Origin: GH45 sp046704385
GTDB taxonomy: Bacteria; Bacteroidota; Bacteroidia; Bacteroidales; SZUA-534
DNA: 46,105 nucleotides
Reading direction: 5' to 3'
Assembly: GCA_046704385.1 (NCBI GenBank)
Contig: JBJKSB010000072.1
Coordinates: forward strand, 1-46,105
The position numbers and the translations under genes are program-made. Below are positions 15,884 to 23,905 of this stretch, piece after piece (the first letter of the stretch is position 1; each line of letters begins with the position of its first letter). The notes below the pieces were generated by a model. The model was not told the DNA's origin. It made no database searches and saw nothing but the letters and a program-made list of their open reading frames with translations.

Positions 15884-17695
15884 TTAGATTTTTTCGGTTT
15901 TAGCTTTAACTTCCTCAAAATCGATTAAAAAAGAAGTGCCGTTTTTATTTTCGAAAGAAATGCGTCCTTTTAACTGCTTGGTTAATAAGGAAACCATCCG
16001 CAAACCCAACGATTTCGATTTGTCAAAAGAAAAATTTTCCGGAAGTCCCGGGCCGGAATCTTTTACAGTTAAAATACAATGCTGATCATCGGTTGTTTGC
16101 AGGCCAATCAGCAGATGATTATTCCTGCCCGGTTTAAAGGCATATTTGTAAGCATTGGTGGCCAGTTCGTTTACAATTAAACCCAGCGAAACAGCATAAT
16201 CAATGTTAAGGTTTACATTCTGGACCGCAATTTCGTAGTTGACTTCGAGGTTGGCATTATTAAAAGCAATATGGGTGGCATCCACCACCTCCGAAAGATA
16301 TTCTTTCATGTTAATCTGGGTAACCGAATTTCCCTGATATAGTTTTTGGTGTATTGACGAAATGGCCATTATACGACGCTGCATCTCGCCAAATATTTCA
16401 AGTGTATCGGGTTCACTGATCCGCATGCTTTGTAGATTTATAATACTGGAAATTATCTGTAGGTTGTTTTTCACCCGGTGATGAATCTCTTTCATTAAAA
16501 TATCTTTTTCCTCCAGCTGGGCATTAATTACCTCATTTTGCTGGGTAATTTCTTCATTTTGTTGGGTTATTTCCTCATTGTACTCTTTAAGCAAATTATT
16601 TGCCTCTTTTCTTTTCTTACTTAACCGGAAAAGGAACAGCGTAAGTGCAACAATTAAGATTAACGCAATAACAGCCAACAGAAGAAGTTTTGTTCTTACC
16701 TGGCTTATTTTTTTTAAATAATTAAGTTGTGCCTGGTTTTGAGAAATCTCGAATTCGGCGCGCATTTCGGCTATTTTGGATGATGCTGAATCAGCAGAAT
16801 ATTTATCTGATGAGTGAAGTGATATATTCAAAAATTTGTATGCCTTTAGGTAATTACCTTTCTCAAAATATAAATCAGATAGAATTCTTGAACTTTCTGT
16901 AGTCAGATTATATAGTTTTACAGTGTCTGCAATATTATAAGTATTTTCTGCATAAAGTAAGGCTTTATTTTTTCTATTAAATTTTAGATTTATTTTGGCA
17001 AGATCCAAATATGTTTCTGAAAGAGGACGCAAATCATTTGATGTAAGGAATTTTTCGACAGATAATTTGATCAATGAATCGCTTTTAAAAGTTTTATTTA
17101 ATTCAGCATAGAGAAGTCCTTTATTGGCATAAAAATACCCTATATATACATCATTGTTTTGTTGTTTTATGAAATTTTCAGCTAAGTCCAGCCTATATAA
17201 TGCCGTATCAAATTCATCTATTTTCCTATAAATATCTGCCAAATTAAGATTAATTGCGATATAAAGTTGCTTATATTTTTGTATGTTTTGGTAGGCTTTT
17301 TTTAGGTAGGATATTGCCAACTGAAAGTTTTTTAGCCCAATGTATATGCTGGCAATTTGAAGGTATAGCATTACTTTGCCATCCTCTTCATTAATTTTTT
17401 CATATATAGGTTTGGCTTTTAATGAATAATCCAATGCGGAAGGTAAATTTCCTAAATCCTTATAAATATTACTGACTGCAAATAAACCAGAAGCAATTAA
17501 GGAATCATTATTTGAATTTTGTGCAATTTCCAGAGCTCTAAATGCATATTTCAGTGCATCTTCTTTATTATTTTCCTGGTAAACAAGTTTGTAATATTTT
17601 TCAAAGGATTCCTCATTATTGGCAGAATATAATAATTCATGACCAATAAATATTATAATACCAAATATAATGGCTGTATATAACTTACTATTCAT
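15884..17695 (-). CDS. TPR-repeat sensor histidine kinase (HisKA_2 type)
   Basis: 603 residues. A signal/anchor at 1-20 precedes about 300 residues of tetratricopeptide repeats (ALKYAFRALEIAQNSND-like units every 35-40 residues, for example SALDYSLKAKPIYEKINEE and AISYLKKAYQNIQKYKQ), presumably periplasmic. One membrane helix follows near 335-355 (LLLLAVIALILIVALTLFLF). A coiled coil with a repeated EEITQQNEEITQQNE leads into the HisKA_2 motif MKEIHHRVKNNLQIISSIINLQS (phospho-His near 403). The HATPase has NELATNAYKYAFKPG and VKDSGPGLPE. The likely partner is the LytTR regulator just downstream. A 13-bp perfect hairpin stands 7 bases before the ATG, which may restrict translation. Confidence 0.9.
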   Translation of the reverse strand: MNSKLYTAIIFGIIIFIGHELLYSANNEESFEKYYKLVYQENNKEDALKYAFRALEIAQNSNNDSLIASGLFAVSNIYKDLGNLPSALDYSLKAKPIYEKINEEDGKVMLYLQIASIYIGLKNFQLAISYLKKAYQNIQKYKQLYIAINLNLADIYRKIDEFDTALYRLDLAENFIKQQNNDVYIGYFYANKGLLYAELNKTFKSDSLIKLSVEKFLTSNDLRPLSETYLDLAKINLKFNRKNKALLYAENTYNIADTVKLYNLTTESSRILSDLYFEKGNYLKAYKFLNISLHSSDKYSADSASSKIAEMRAEFEISQNQAQLNYLKKISQVRTKLLLLAVIALILIVALTLFLFRLSKKRKEANNLLKEYNEEITQQNEEITQQNEVINAQLEEKDILMKEIHHRVKNNLQIISSIINLQSMRISEPDTLEIFGEMQRRIMAISSIHQKLYQGNSVTQINMKEYLSEVVDATHIAFNNANLEVNYEIAVQNVNLNIDYAVSLGLIVNELATNAYKYAFKPGRNNHLLIGLQTTDDQHCILTVKDSGPGLPENFSFDKSKSLGLRMVSLLTKQLKGRISFENKNGTSFLIDFEEVKAKTEKI

Positions 17696-17702
17696 AATAA
17701 TA

Positions 17703-17733
17703 GCACCATAGTTAAGTCATTTAACTATGGTGC
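17703..17733 (-). promoter_or_regulatory. Perfect 13-bp hairpin in front of the histidine kinase start
   Basis: GCACCATAGTTAA (17703-17715) pairs with TTAACTATGGTGC (17721-17733) around a five-base loop. On the minus strand it lies between the stop of the 17754 gene and the ATG at 17695, only 7 bases from the start codon. It lacks a strong T tract, so it looks like a weak terminator or a translational or RNA-stability element. Confidence 0.7.
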
Positions 17734-17753
17734 ATTTTAGGATTATATAACTT

Positions 17754-18188
17754 TTATTTAGGGGGATAAGGAAAAACAATCTCAGGATCCCAGTTCCAAA
17801 TAATTGAAGGATTTTTTTTGTTACAAAAAGTAAATGTATATTCAGTAATAATATTATCAGAAGGTTCCTGATCCTGAATATCTCCGTCAAATTCATCCTC
17901 TGCTTTTTTCGAAGGTTTGTTTTTAAAAACCTTTAACATATTGCTATCGCCCACATAATCAATTAAGTCCAGATTGTCTGAAGTGTTTTTGCTTTTAATT
18001 TTCCATTTAATCTTTGAGCTTACTTCTGCCTTTGTAATTAGTTTTGGAGTGTTTTGGGTCGCAGCATCAAAATGTCCACCGGTTTGTGTCATTTGAATAA
18101 TGCTCTGGTCAGTTATTTCACCTCCCTTAGGTTGAATTTCCATTAATTTTTGCATATCAACCGATATGTCAATTTTTACATTTGCCAT
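17754..18188 (-). CDS. Hypothetical protein, 144 residues
   Basis: I do not recognise a family. The protein is soluble, without a signal peptide. It opens with MANVKIDISVDMQKLM, has a polar middle rich in Lys, Ser and Asp (KNKPSKKAEDEFDGDIQDQE) and ends with the aromatic-proline stretch IIWNWDPEIVFPYPPK. The NWDPEI ending and strand-rich pattern suggest a small beta-sandwich domain. It precedes the histidine kinase by 58 bases on the same strand, with the hairpin in between, and may be co-transcribed with it. Confidence 0.65.
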   Translation of the reverse strand: MANVKIDISVDMQKLMEIQPKGGEITDQSIIQMTQTGGHFDAATQNTPKLITKAEVSSKIKWKIKSKNTSDNLDLIDYVGDSNMLKVFKNKPSKKAEDEFDGDIQDQEPSDNIITEYTFTFCNKKNPSIIWNWDPEIVFPYPPK

Positions 18189-18317
18189 AAGTATATAATT
18201 TATTGGTTAGTACGGTTAAATATATAAAATAATATTGTTAAAAAGTGTAGGTAAATTTATAAAAATGAAAAAATAGATAAAGTTATTGGTTAGTAATAAT
18301 TTAGTTACCTGCACCAA

Positions 18318-19271
18318 CTAATTCATTTTTATAATTTTCTCAGCTTCAATAATTCCTTTTTCCAGAATTCGCTGCATATCTTTTGGTTTTGTATGATAGC
18401 CACTGGTGCGGGTGGTATACTGGCGGATTATGATTACATCCACATCGGTTCCCTTCTGGGTTTCTACTACTATTTTATTTTCCGGTGTAATTTTTTTGGC
18501 ATAGGGTAAAATACCGAAATCTTTTTTTGCCACTAAAACCACATAAAAGTAGGGATAGTCATGTCCCTGGATGTTGTTCATATTCAACTGGCCATAAACT
18601 CCCAGGAAATTATCAGGTGCATTGTTGATGTCAATTCTGAATTTTACGTCTTTAGGCAATTTTTCATTGTTTCCCTGAAGTAAAATATTGTATTCCAGTT
18701 TATGATTTTTGAGTATATCCTGTTTGTCATTTATTAAATCCTGTATAAGTTTTATTTTATTGACCAGTTTTGGTGTGGTAGATATTTTTTTAATGCCAGT
18801 AAACCAATGGGGCAGGGTAAGTACAGCCAAATCGAATAATAAAATTCCACTTTCTTTTCCCAGACCGGGCGTGCTCACAACCAATAAAACAAGTGCGGCT
18901 ATAAGAAATACAATAAATAAAACGGCTCCCAGCGGATTGGAAATATCAACCGGGCTTAAATCCCAGGCATTCATTTTTTTATTCAGGGTTATAATTTCGG
19001 TTAATTGTTCCTGAGAAATTTTGTTCCAGTCTGCATCGGCTTTAAAAATAGCTTTATTCAGGCGGTTATCGTATCCTTTGGTTAATAAAATTAAGTTACC
19101 TGCAATTATTAAAAATCCTCCCGGAAATACAGTTACCTGGTCAATCTGCAGTGCCAGCCCAATTAAAATTAAAGCAGCACTCAATAAAAGCCTCTGCCCA
19201 TATTTAAGCGATTTCCATATATGAAAAATTAAGATATCGCCTTCGGATTTTGATAGTAGTATTGAACTCAT
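18318..19271 (-). CDS. Hypothetical four-helix membrane protein
   Basis: 317 residues. Hydrophobic segments are at about 28-46 (LLLSAALILIGLALQI), 49-66 (FPGGFLIIAGNLILLTKG), 113-134 (AVLFIVFLIAALVLLVVS) and 142-160 (ILLFDLAVLTLPHWF). The C-terminal 130 residues are soluble and mixed alpha/beta (VKFRIDINNAPDNFLGVYGQL, YFYVVLVAKKDFGILPY), with a closing Lys-rich helix (LEKGIIEAEKIIKMN). No family is recognised. It lies 115 bases downstream of the radical SAM gene on the same strand and could belong to that operon. A heptanucleotide repeat array directly abuts its ATG, so the leader length could vary in steps of seven. Confidence 0.75.
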   Translation of the reverse strand: MSSILLSKSEGDILIFHIWKSLKYGQRLLLSAALILIGLALQIDQVTVFPGGFLIIAGNLILLTKGYDNRLNKAIFKADADWNKISQEQLTEIITLNKKMNAWDLSPVDISNPLGAVLFIVFLIAALVLLVVSTPGLGKESGILLFDLAVLTLPHWFTGIKKISTTPKLVNKIKLIQDLINDKQDILKNHKLEYNILLQGNNEKLPKDVKFRIDINNAPDNFLGVYGQLNMNNIQGHDYPYFYVVLVAKKDFGILPYAKKITPENKIVVETQKGTDVDVIIIRQYTTRTSGYHTKPKDMQRILEKGIIEAEKIIKMN

Positions 19272-19334
19272 TTTCTTGTTTCTTGTTACTTGTTTCTTGT
19301 TTCTTGCTACTTACAACTTGTCACTTGCTCAAGG
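19272..19334. repeat. Heptanucleotide-periodic array (TTTCTTG type)
   Basis: Nine consecutive 7-base units run from 19272: TTTCTTG, TTTCTTG, TTACTTG, TTTCTTG, TTTCTTG, CTACTTA, CAACTTG, TCACTTG, CTCAAGG. The array touches the start codon of the minus-strand gene ending at 19271. Similar 7-base periodicity occurs at 44542-44998. Confidence 0.8.
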
Positions 19335-19358
19335 TTGCTGAGCGGAGCCGAAGCAACC
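19333..19358. repeat. Palindromic hairpin, TGAGCGGAGCCGA family, copy 2
   Basis: GGTTGCT (19333-19339) pairs with AGCAACC (19352-19358) around the same GAGCGGAGCCGA loop as copy 1 at 10756. The only differences are one base on each arm, A-T changed to G-C, which keeps the stem paired. It lies downstream of the radical SAM gene. Confidence 0.8.
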
Positions 19359-19386
19359 GGTTACTGATTACCGATGCACATCCTGA

Positions 19387-20727
19387 TCACTGAAACATCC
19401 CCTCCAACTCCCCATACCCCATGCTTCGCCAGTATAATGGGCAAGCCCCGTTGCACAAGGCAAAATGTTCACATTTTTTGCATAGCGCATGTGCAAATTC
19501 CTTTTTTCGGAAATTGACAGCTTCTTTATTGTTCCATATTTTTTTAAATTTCTTTTTGTTTAATGACCCTACGGGTTTATCATACGAGGAGCAAGGTAAA
19601 ACATCACCGTTGGGTGCTACAGATAATAAACCGTCGCAGGCACTGCACCCTTTGTTTCCCAAGTTATGAGTGATGGTATTGAACATACACATGGGAACTG
19701 GTGAATACCACATAAATTCCACATTATATTTCAGGCTTTCATCATAAATTCTGCTGATAATTTCTCCTGCTTCAGCGTATGGAATTATCAAATCATTATT
19801 TATTTGTGTGCTTCCTGTCGGGATAACTAAATTCATACTGAACCGGTCAATTTCTAAAACATTGGCTACAAAATCAGGTAATTCAAAACATTCTGGCAGA
19901 TTAAGCCGGTTTAACGTTGTGTTTGAATGTACATAAACGTCATTCTTTTTTAAATAGGCAATGGCAGCAATACTTTTTTCAAAACTTCCCTTTATCTGGG
20001 TTAACCGGTTATGGGTATTGGGTGTTGTTCCTTCGAGGCTTATTTGCACTGAATTGAGCCCCGCGTTTTTCAATTCCCTGGCATACGCATAACTAATAAG
20101 GTTGCCGTTTGAAATCAGGTTTACCCGCATACCCAGTTTCCTGGCATGTTCAATAAGCGTCAGTAATACCTGTTTTCTTAATGTGGGCTCACCCCCGGTA
20201 AAGCTGATAGAAGGTACTTTTGCCTCATAATAAATTTTATCGATAATCTTTTTTAGTTCCTTTAGCGACAATTCTTTATGGTTGCCGGTAGGATTAACAG
20301 TACAATTACAGCCGGCATAACAAAACCGGCATTTTAAATTGCATCGATAAGTCAGAGCCAGTTCTGACAGAACCGGAAGATCAGTAAAATTCAGATTAAA
20401 TGCCTGTTGTTGAATGGCACTATTTTGATCGAATTCTGCCAGATTCCCTTCCAGGTATTTTTTAATGACCAACATGAAATTCTCAATCTGCTGGGCCTTG
20501 TCCTGACCTGTTTTATCCAATAGCGATTCGTAAGTACCTCCGTTTAATAAGAAACTTAAAATAAATGTGCCGGTTTCGTTTATTTTTGTGGCCACATTGG
20601 GCCTTTTAATCAATAAATTGTCATCAGGACGAACATAAATGTAATCCCGCACATTTTCAATAAACTCATCGATCCAGTATTTGGTTTGCGTTGGTTCCAT
20701 GGGCTTTGGTTTAATGTGATCCTCCAC
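19387..20727 (-). CDS. Radical SAM/SPASM peptide maturase with PqqD-like domain
   Basis: 446 residues from a GTG at 20727 that overlaps the upstream gene by 17 bases; an ATG at 20700 would give 437 and a 10-base gap. Residues 30-95 resemble the PqqD/RRE peptide-binding fold (RPDDNLLIKRPNVATKIN, then GTFILSFLLNGGTYESLL). The radical SAM cluster ligands are C129, C133 and C136 in CNLKCRFCYAGC, with SFTGGEPTLRK as the SAM-binding GGEP motif. The C-terminus is a SPASM domain carrying two auxiliary clusters: CSACDG, LPCSSYD, then CKKCEHFALCNGACPL. RRE plus SPASM marks enzymes that modify ribosomal peptides, typically making thioether or carbon links at Cys. The Cys-repeat tail of the adjacent upstream protein is the obvious substrate. 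Confidence 0.9.
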   Translation of the reverse strand: MEDHIKPKPMEPTQTKYWIDEFIENVRDYIYVRPDDNLLIKRPNVATKINETGTFILSFLLNGGTYESLLDKTGQDKAQQIENFMLVIKKYLEGNLAEFDQNSAIQQQAFNLNFTDLPVLSELALTYRCNLKCRFCYAGCNCTVNPTGNHKELSLKELKKIIDKIYYEAKVPSISFTGGEPTLRKQVLLTLIEHARKLGMRVNLISNGNLISYAYARELKNAGLNSVQISLEGTTPNTHNRLTQIKGSFEKSIAAIAYLKKNDVYVHSNTTLNRLNLPECFELPDFVANVLEIDRFSMNLVIPTGSTQINNDLIIPYAEAGEIISRIYDESLKYNVEFMWYSPVPMCMFNTITHNLGNKGCSACDGLLSVAPNGDVLPCSSYDKPVGSLNKKKFKKIWNNKEAVNFRKKEFAHALCKKCEHFALCNGACPLYWRSMGYGELEGMFQ

Positions 20728-22297
20728 TTACACATGCCGAGTGACAGGCACTATGGCATGCCGAATGACAGGCACTATGACATGCTGAATGGCACGCGCT
20801 GTGACAGGCATCGTGACAAACGTTAATATCGTTTAAAACATCCAGGGGAACCGCACCCTGGATAATATGATCAGTTTCCAGGGGTATATTATTCTCGTAT
20901 CGATAGGGATCTTCATGGTGATGCAAGTGTAAAAAATTGGGATGTGCATAATAATACCAGTAATACCAGGAGTAATCAGCAGAATGTGTCCGATACTTGT
21001 AATTTTGTTCCGTTTCAAATTCGCTGATTTTCTTTTGGTAAAAACTCTTTGTAGCTTCAACGTCACAATCCCAGGCCTTTTTTTGAATATTCCGGATAGC
21101 AAAATTCATAAAGTCTTCCAATTCCGACTGCGATAAAATTCCGTCATCGGCAAAAGCATAAAACAATTTTTGCTCATATTCGCCCAGATTTTCCAGATCA
21201 TTTTTTCTCAGCGTTTTCACTTTAATCGGATTTTGTTCTATCACTTCAAGGTATCCTTCCGATTCAAGGGCCATTACCATACCGCTGACAATTTTCTTAA
21301 TGGGTATTTCAAGATAAAAGGCTATTTCAAGAGGAGTTAAATCGGTGCAAATCTTTCCTTCTTTATGATAATGAGTAAACGACAGTTTTGGTGGAGTCCA
21401 GTCGAGTTTGTTCCAGTTAATTTCGCCCATGGTTTTTTGGGCCTTAACCAGGTTTTTTTGTTTTAATAAAATAATTCCTGCAAAAACAAGAAATAAAATG
21501 ATCAATCCTGGTGTTAGTAAGTTATTGTTGTTGTGGTAGTTGTCGGTTGTTTGGGTTCTCGCGCTGGTTCCGGTTTTATTTACGGGGAGTGCATTAATGT
21601 TAAACCACGATGCAGGCATATAAAATTGGGTGTGCATATGAAAACGGTTACCCGGATTATCTTTATGAATAATCAGTTCTAGGTTTCCCGACTCCGATTG
21701 CTGATAATCAATCCGGTAATCTTCATTCATAAATTTCTCCGTCATAATGCCATCTTCGCTCATCATTTTATTCCGCAGTTCGGCACCCGATTGGTAAACA
21801 TGTTTGGGGAGGATAATCTTTAAAGTATAATGATCCTGGTGGTAGGCTTCGTCCCATTGAACCGGCGACCAGTTAAAAACAACCAGTTGCTTTCCGGCAT
21901 CGGTTGTGGTCGTAGCCAGATATCCTGCCTCAGCAAAATTGGTTTTAAAATAAAACACATAGGTAAGATTTCCCTGGTTAACCCCTTTTTCCTGAGCCAG
22001 AATAATATCCCATTTATCAGAATTTATTTTCTTTATAGATAGGTTATAACGGTTTCCAAAATCATCAATGGCGTACGATTGATCAGAAAAACCGTTGATA
22101 GCTAATTTTTCATTACCTTCAAAAAAAAAGCCATGCATTTCGCCGCTTATAACTTTCCATTGAACCGTATATGCTACATATGCCTCACCTGAGTTTTCAA
22201 GGTTTAGCGAAGTTTCAACGAAATTTATCTCACCTTTTCCTGCAAACAGATAAAAATGGATCAGGCATAATAAAAGAACAGGTATGAATCTTTGCAT
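20711..22297 (-). CDS. DUF2207-like membrane protein ending in a CHSA repeat tail
   Basis: 528 residues. A signal peptide (1-19) precedes a beta-rich ectodomain (20-255) like the periplasmic part of DUF2207 proteins (SGEAYVAYTVQWKV, VFNWSPVQWDEAYH). One membrane helix lies at about 261-279 (LTPGLIILFLVFAGIILLK). A cytoplasmic part follows, with a winged-helix-like segment (LTPLEIAFYLEIPIKKIVSGM) at about 320-400. An aromatic and His-rich linker (YSWYYWYYYAHPNFLHLHHH, about 442-461) comes next. From C494 the tail runs CHDA, then six CHSA units, then CVSGGSH, putting eight cysteines at exact four-residue spacing (494 to 522). The radical SAM gene overlaps its stop codon. The tail is probably on the cytoplasmic side and is the likely substrate of that enzyme; metal binding is an alternative. 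The function is unknown. Confidence 0.85.
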   Translation of the reverse strand: MQRFIPVLLLCLIHFYLFAGKGEINFVETSLNLENSGEAYVAYTVQWKVISGEMHGFFFEGNEKLAINGFSDQSYAIDDFGNRYNLSIKKINSDKWDIILAQEKGVNQGNLTYVFYFKTNFAEAGYLATTTTDAGKQLVVFNWSPVQWDEAYHQDHYTLKIILPKHVYQSGAELRNKMMSEDGIMTEKFMNEDYRIDYQQSESGNLELIIHKDNPGNRFHMHTQFYMPASWFNINALPVNKTGTSARTQTTDNYHNNNNLLTPGLIILFLVFAGIILLKQKNLVKAQKTMGEINWNKLDWTPPKLSFTHYHKEGKICTDLTPLEIAFYLEIPIKKIVSGMVMALESEGYLEVIEQNPIKVKTLRKNDLENLGEYEQKLFYAFADDGILSQSELEDFMNFAIRNIQKKAWDCDVEATKSFYQKKISEFETEQNYKYRTHSADYSWYYWYYYAHPNFLHLHHHEDPYRYENNIPLETDHIIQGAVPLDVLNDINVCHDACHSACHSACHSACHSACHSACHSACVSGGSH

Positions 22298-22338
22298 GAG
22301 CGATTAAGTAAAAAGTACATAGGTGCTTACGAATATAG

Positions 22339-22388
22339 TAAACTATTTCTAAACTATGAAAAAACCGGGGCTAAAATTATAGTTAAAC
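22339..22388. promoter_or_regulatory. Repeated TAAACTAT boxes in a divergent promoter region
   Basis: TAAACTAT occurs at 22339-22346 and 22350-22357, an 11-base period, with an inverted relative ATAGTTAAAC at 22379-22388. They lie between the CHSA-tail gene (minus) and the orphan histidine kinase (plus), and could be an operator shared by both. No clean -33 box is visible. Confidence 0.35.
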
Positions 22389-22530
22389 AGGGTTTAAAGG
22401 ATACTAACCGGGTTGTATATAAAAATTGAAATTATCTGTTTTTTTTCAAAAGCAATGGTTATATTTAACAGGCCGAATCATCAAAAACTCTGCTAAATAC
22501 TCCATTGATGAATTTCGGAATTTGGATATT

Positions 22531-23835
22531 ATGAAAATCTTTAAGAGATATAAGAAGGAATTAACATCGAAAAAACTTTCTTCAGATGAAATCAGAAGAA
22601 TCAGATTAACCAATATAATTGCTTATATCACTATAGCCACCATAGTAATTTATGTGTCAAGCTATTCGTTGCTCGATATTAATTTGTTTAAACCCATAAT
22701 AATTTTCCTTTTAATATTCCTGGTTTTGTTATCAGGAGTAATCCTGTTAAACAGAATGGAGCATTATTTTGCAGCGAAACTATATCTTTCTGTTATTGAA
22801 ACGATTTTTATTGCCATTATTTCCATGATTATTTTTGGTAAACTTCCTGGTTTTCAGGTATACCTGTTAATGGCGGCCATAATTCATGTATTTATCTGGT
22901 CAATCCATGAAAAAATTTATCTTATTTTATTTGTTGGATTAAGCATTGGGTTATACCTGGTTATTGAATTTTTGCCTGTTGCTTTCGATAATATCATTGA
23001 CCTTCCGGATAAGTTTATCACACTTTTTAAGGATACTAATATCATAATATGCTATCTGGCAACAGCTGTTGGTGTGGGTTTTTATTTGGATTTTTCAAAT
23101 GCAAGAGAAAAACAATTGCTCAAGCAGGCGCAGGAGTTGAAAAAATCACAACATCATCGCGATGTGGTGTATTCCATTATTGCACACGATTTGCGGAGCC
23201 CGTTTAACGGGTTAATGGGATTATCGGAAGTTTTATTAAAACATTATCATGAATTTTCTGATGATACCCGGTTAAAAATGATTGAATCAGCGCATAATTC
23301 TGCGGTTACGCTTAACGGATTGCTTGAAAATTTGTTGGATTGGTCAAAGATGCAATCAGGGCGGCTGGAAAAGAATATGAAGACTGTTTATCTGCGAAAG
23401 CTCTCTGATGAAATTATTGATTTGCTTGGGGAAATTATTAGTAAAAAAAATATAGTGGTTAAAAATGAAATTAATGCGGATGCTTTTGTGATGGCAGATG
23501 AACACATGCTTTCGACCATTTTCAGAAACTTATTAAGTAATGCAGTTAAGTTTACAGCCGATGGCGGACAAATCAATTTAAATGCACGCCCTGTTGATTC
23601 ACGGGTTGAGGTTTGTATTTCGGATACGGGTATGGGTATACCTGAATCAGTGATTGACAAAATATTTAATACGAATTCAAAAATTCAGACTTCCGGAACA
23701 AATAATGAAAAGGGAAGTGGGTTGGGATTAAGAATTTGTTATGATTTTATAAAAGTAAATGGGGGAGATATTTGGGTGGAAAGCGAAGTGAACAAGGGTA
23801 GTAAATTTTATTTTGTTTTAAAAACTACTTTATAG
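22531..23835 (+). CDS. Membrane sensor histidine kinase without adjacent regulator
   Basis: 434 residues from the ATG at 22531. An open TTG at 22426 would add 35 residues with no domain, so the ATG is preferred. Five or six membrane helices fill about residues 27-185 (IIAYITIATIVIYVSSYS, PIIIFLLIFLVLLSGVILL, YLSVIETIFIAIISMIIFG and others). HisKA carries the phospho-His in SIIAHDLRSPFNGLMGLSE. The HATPase has TIFRNLLSNAVKFT (N box), ISDTGMGIPE (G1) and GSGLGLRICYDF (G2). The sensory part is the membrane region itself, with no periplasmic domain. No response regulator is adjacent, so it is an orphan. It is divergent from the CHSA-tail gene and precedes the MATE exporter, so it could control either. 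Confidence 0.88.
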   Translation: MKIFKRYKKELTSKKLSSDEIRRIRLTNIIAYITIATIVIYVSSYSLLDINLFKPIIIFLLIFLVLLSGVILLNRMEHYFAAKLYLSVIETIFIAIISMIIFGKLPGFQVYLLMAAIIHVFIWSIHEKIYLILFVGLSIGLYLVIEFLPVAFDNIIDLPDKFITLFKDTNIIICYLATAVGVGFYLDFSNAREKQLLKQAQELKKSQHHRDVVYSIIAHDLRSPFNGLMGLSEVLLKHYHEFSDDTRLKMIESAHNSAVTLNGLLENLLDWSKMQSGRLEKNMKTVYLRKLSDEIIDLLGEIISKKNIVVKNEINADAFVMADEHMLSTIFRNLLSNAVKFTADGGQINLNARPVDSRVEVCISDTGMGIPESVIDKIFNTNSKIQTSGTNNEKGSGLGLRICYDFIKVNGGDIWVESEVNKGSKFYFVLKTTL

Positions 23836-23905
23836 AAAAATTATTCATAAAACTGTATAGCCACTATTATACCACTAATAGAATCAATTAATCGCAAAAA
23901 AATAT

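Noticed and set aside
15832..15918. 29-residue N-terminal extension of the LytTR regulator
   Set aside because: It overlaps the kinase gene and is a basic, non-conserved stretch before a receiver domain that starts at the ATG at 15831.
20714..20816. CHSACH units as c-type heme sites
   Set aside because: Heme c needs C-x-x-C-H; here the spacing is C-x-x-x-C-H, the tail is predicted to be cytoplasmic, and the partner gene is a radical SAM maturase. Metal binding remains possible.
22426..22530. Upstream TTG start for the orphan histidine kinase
   Set aside because: It adds 35 residues without a domain; the ATG at 22531 gives the membrane helices a normal short N-terminus.
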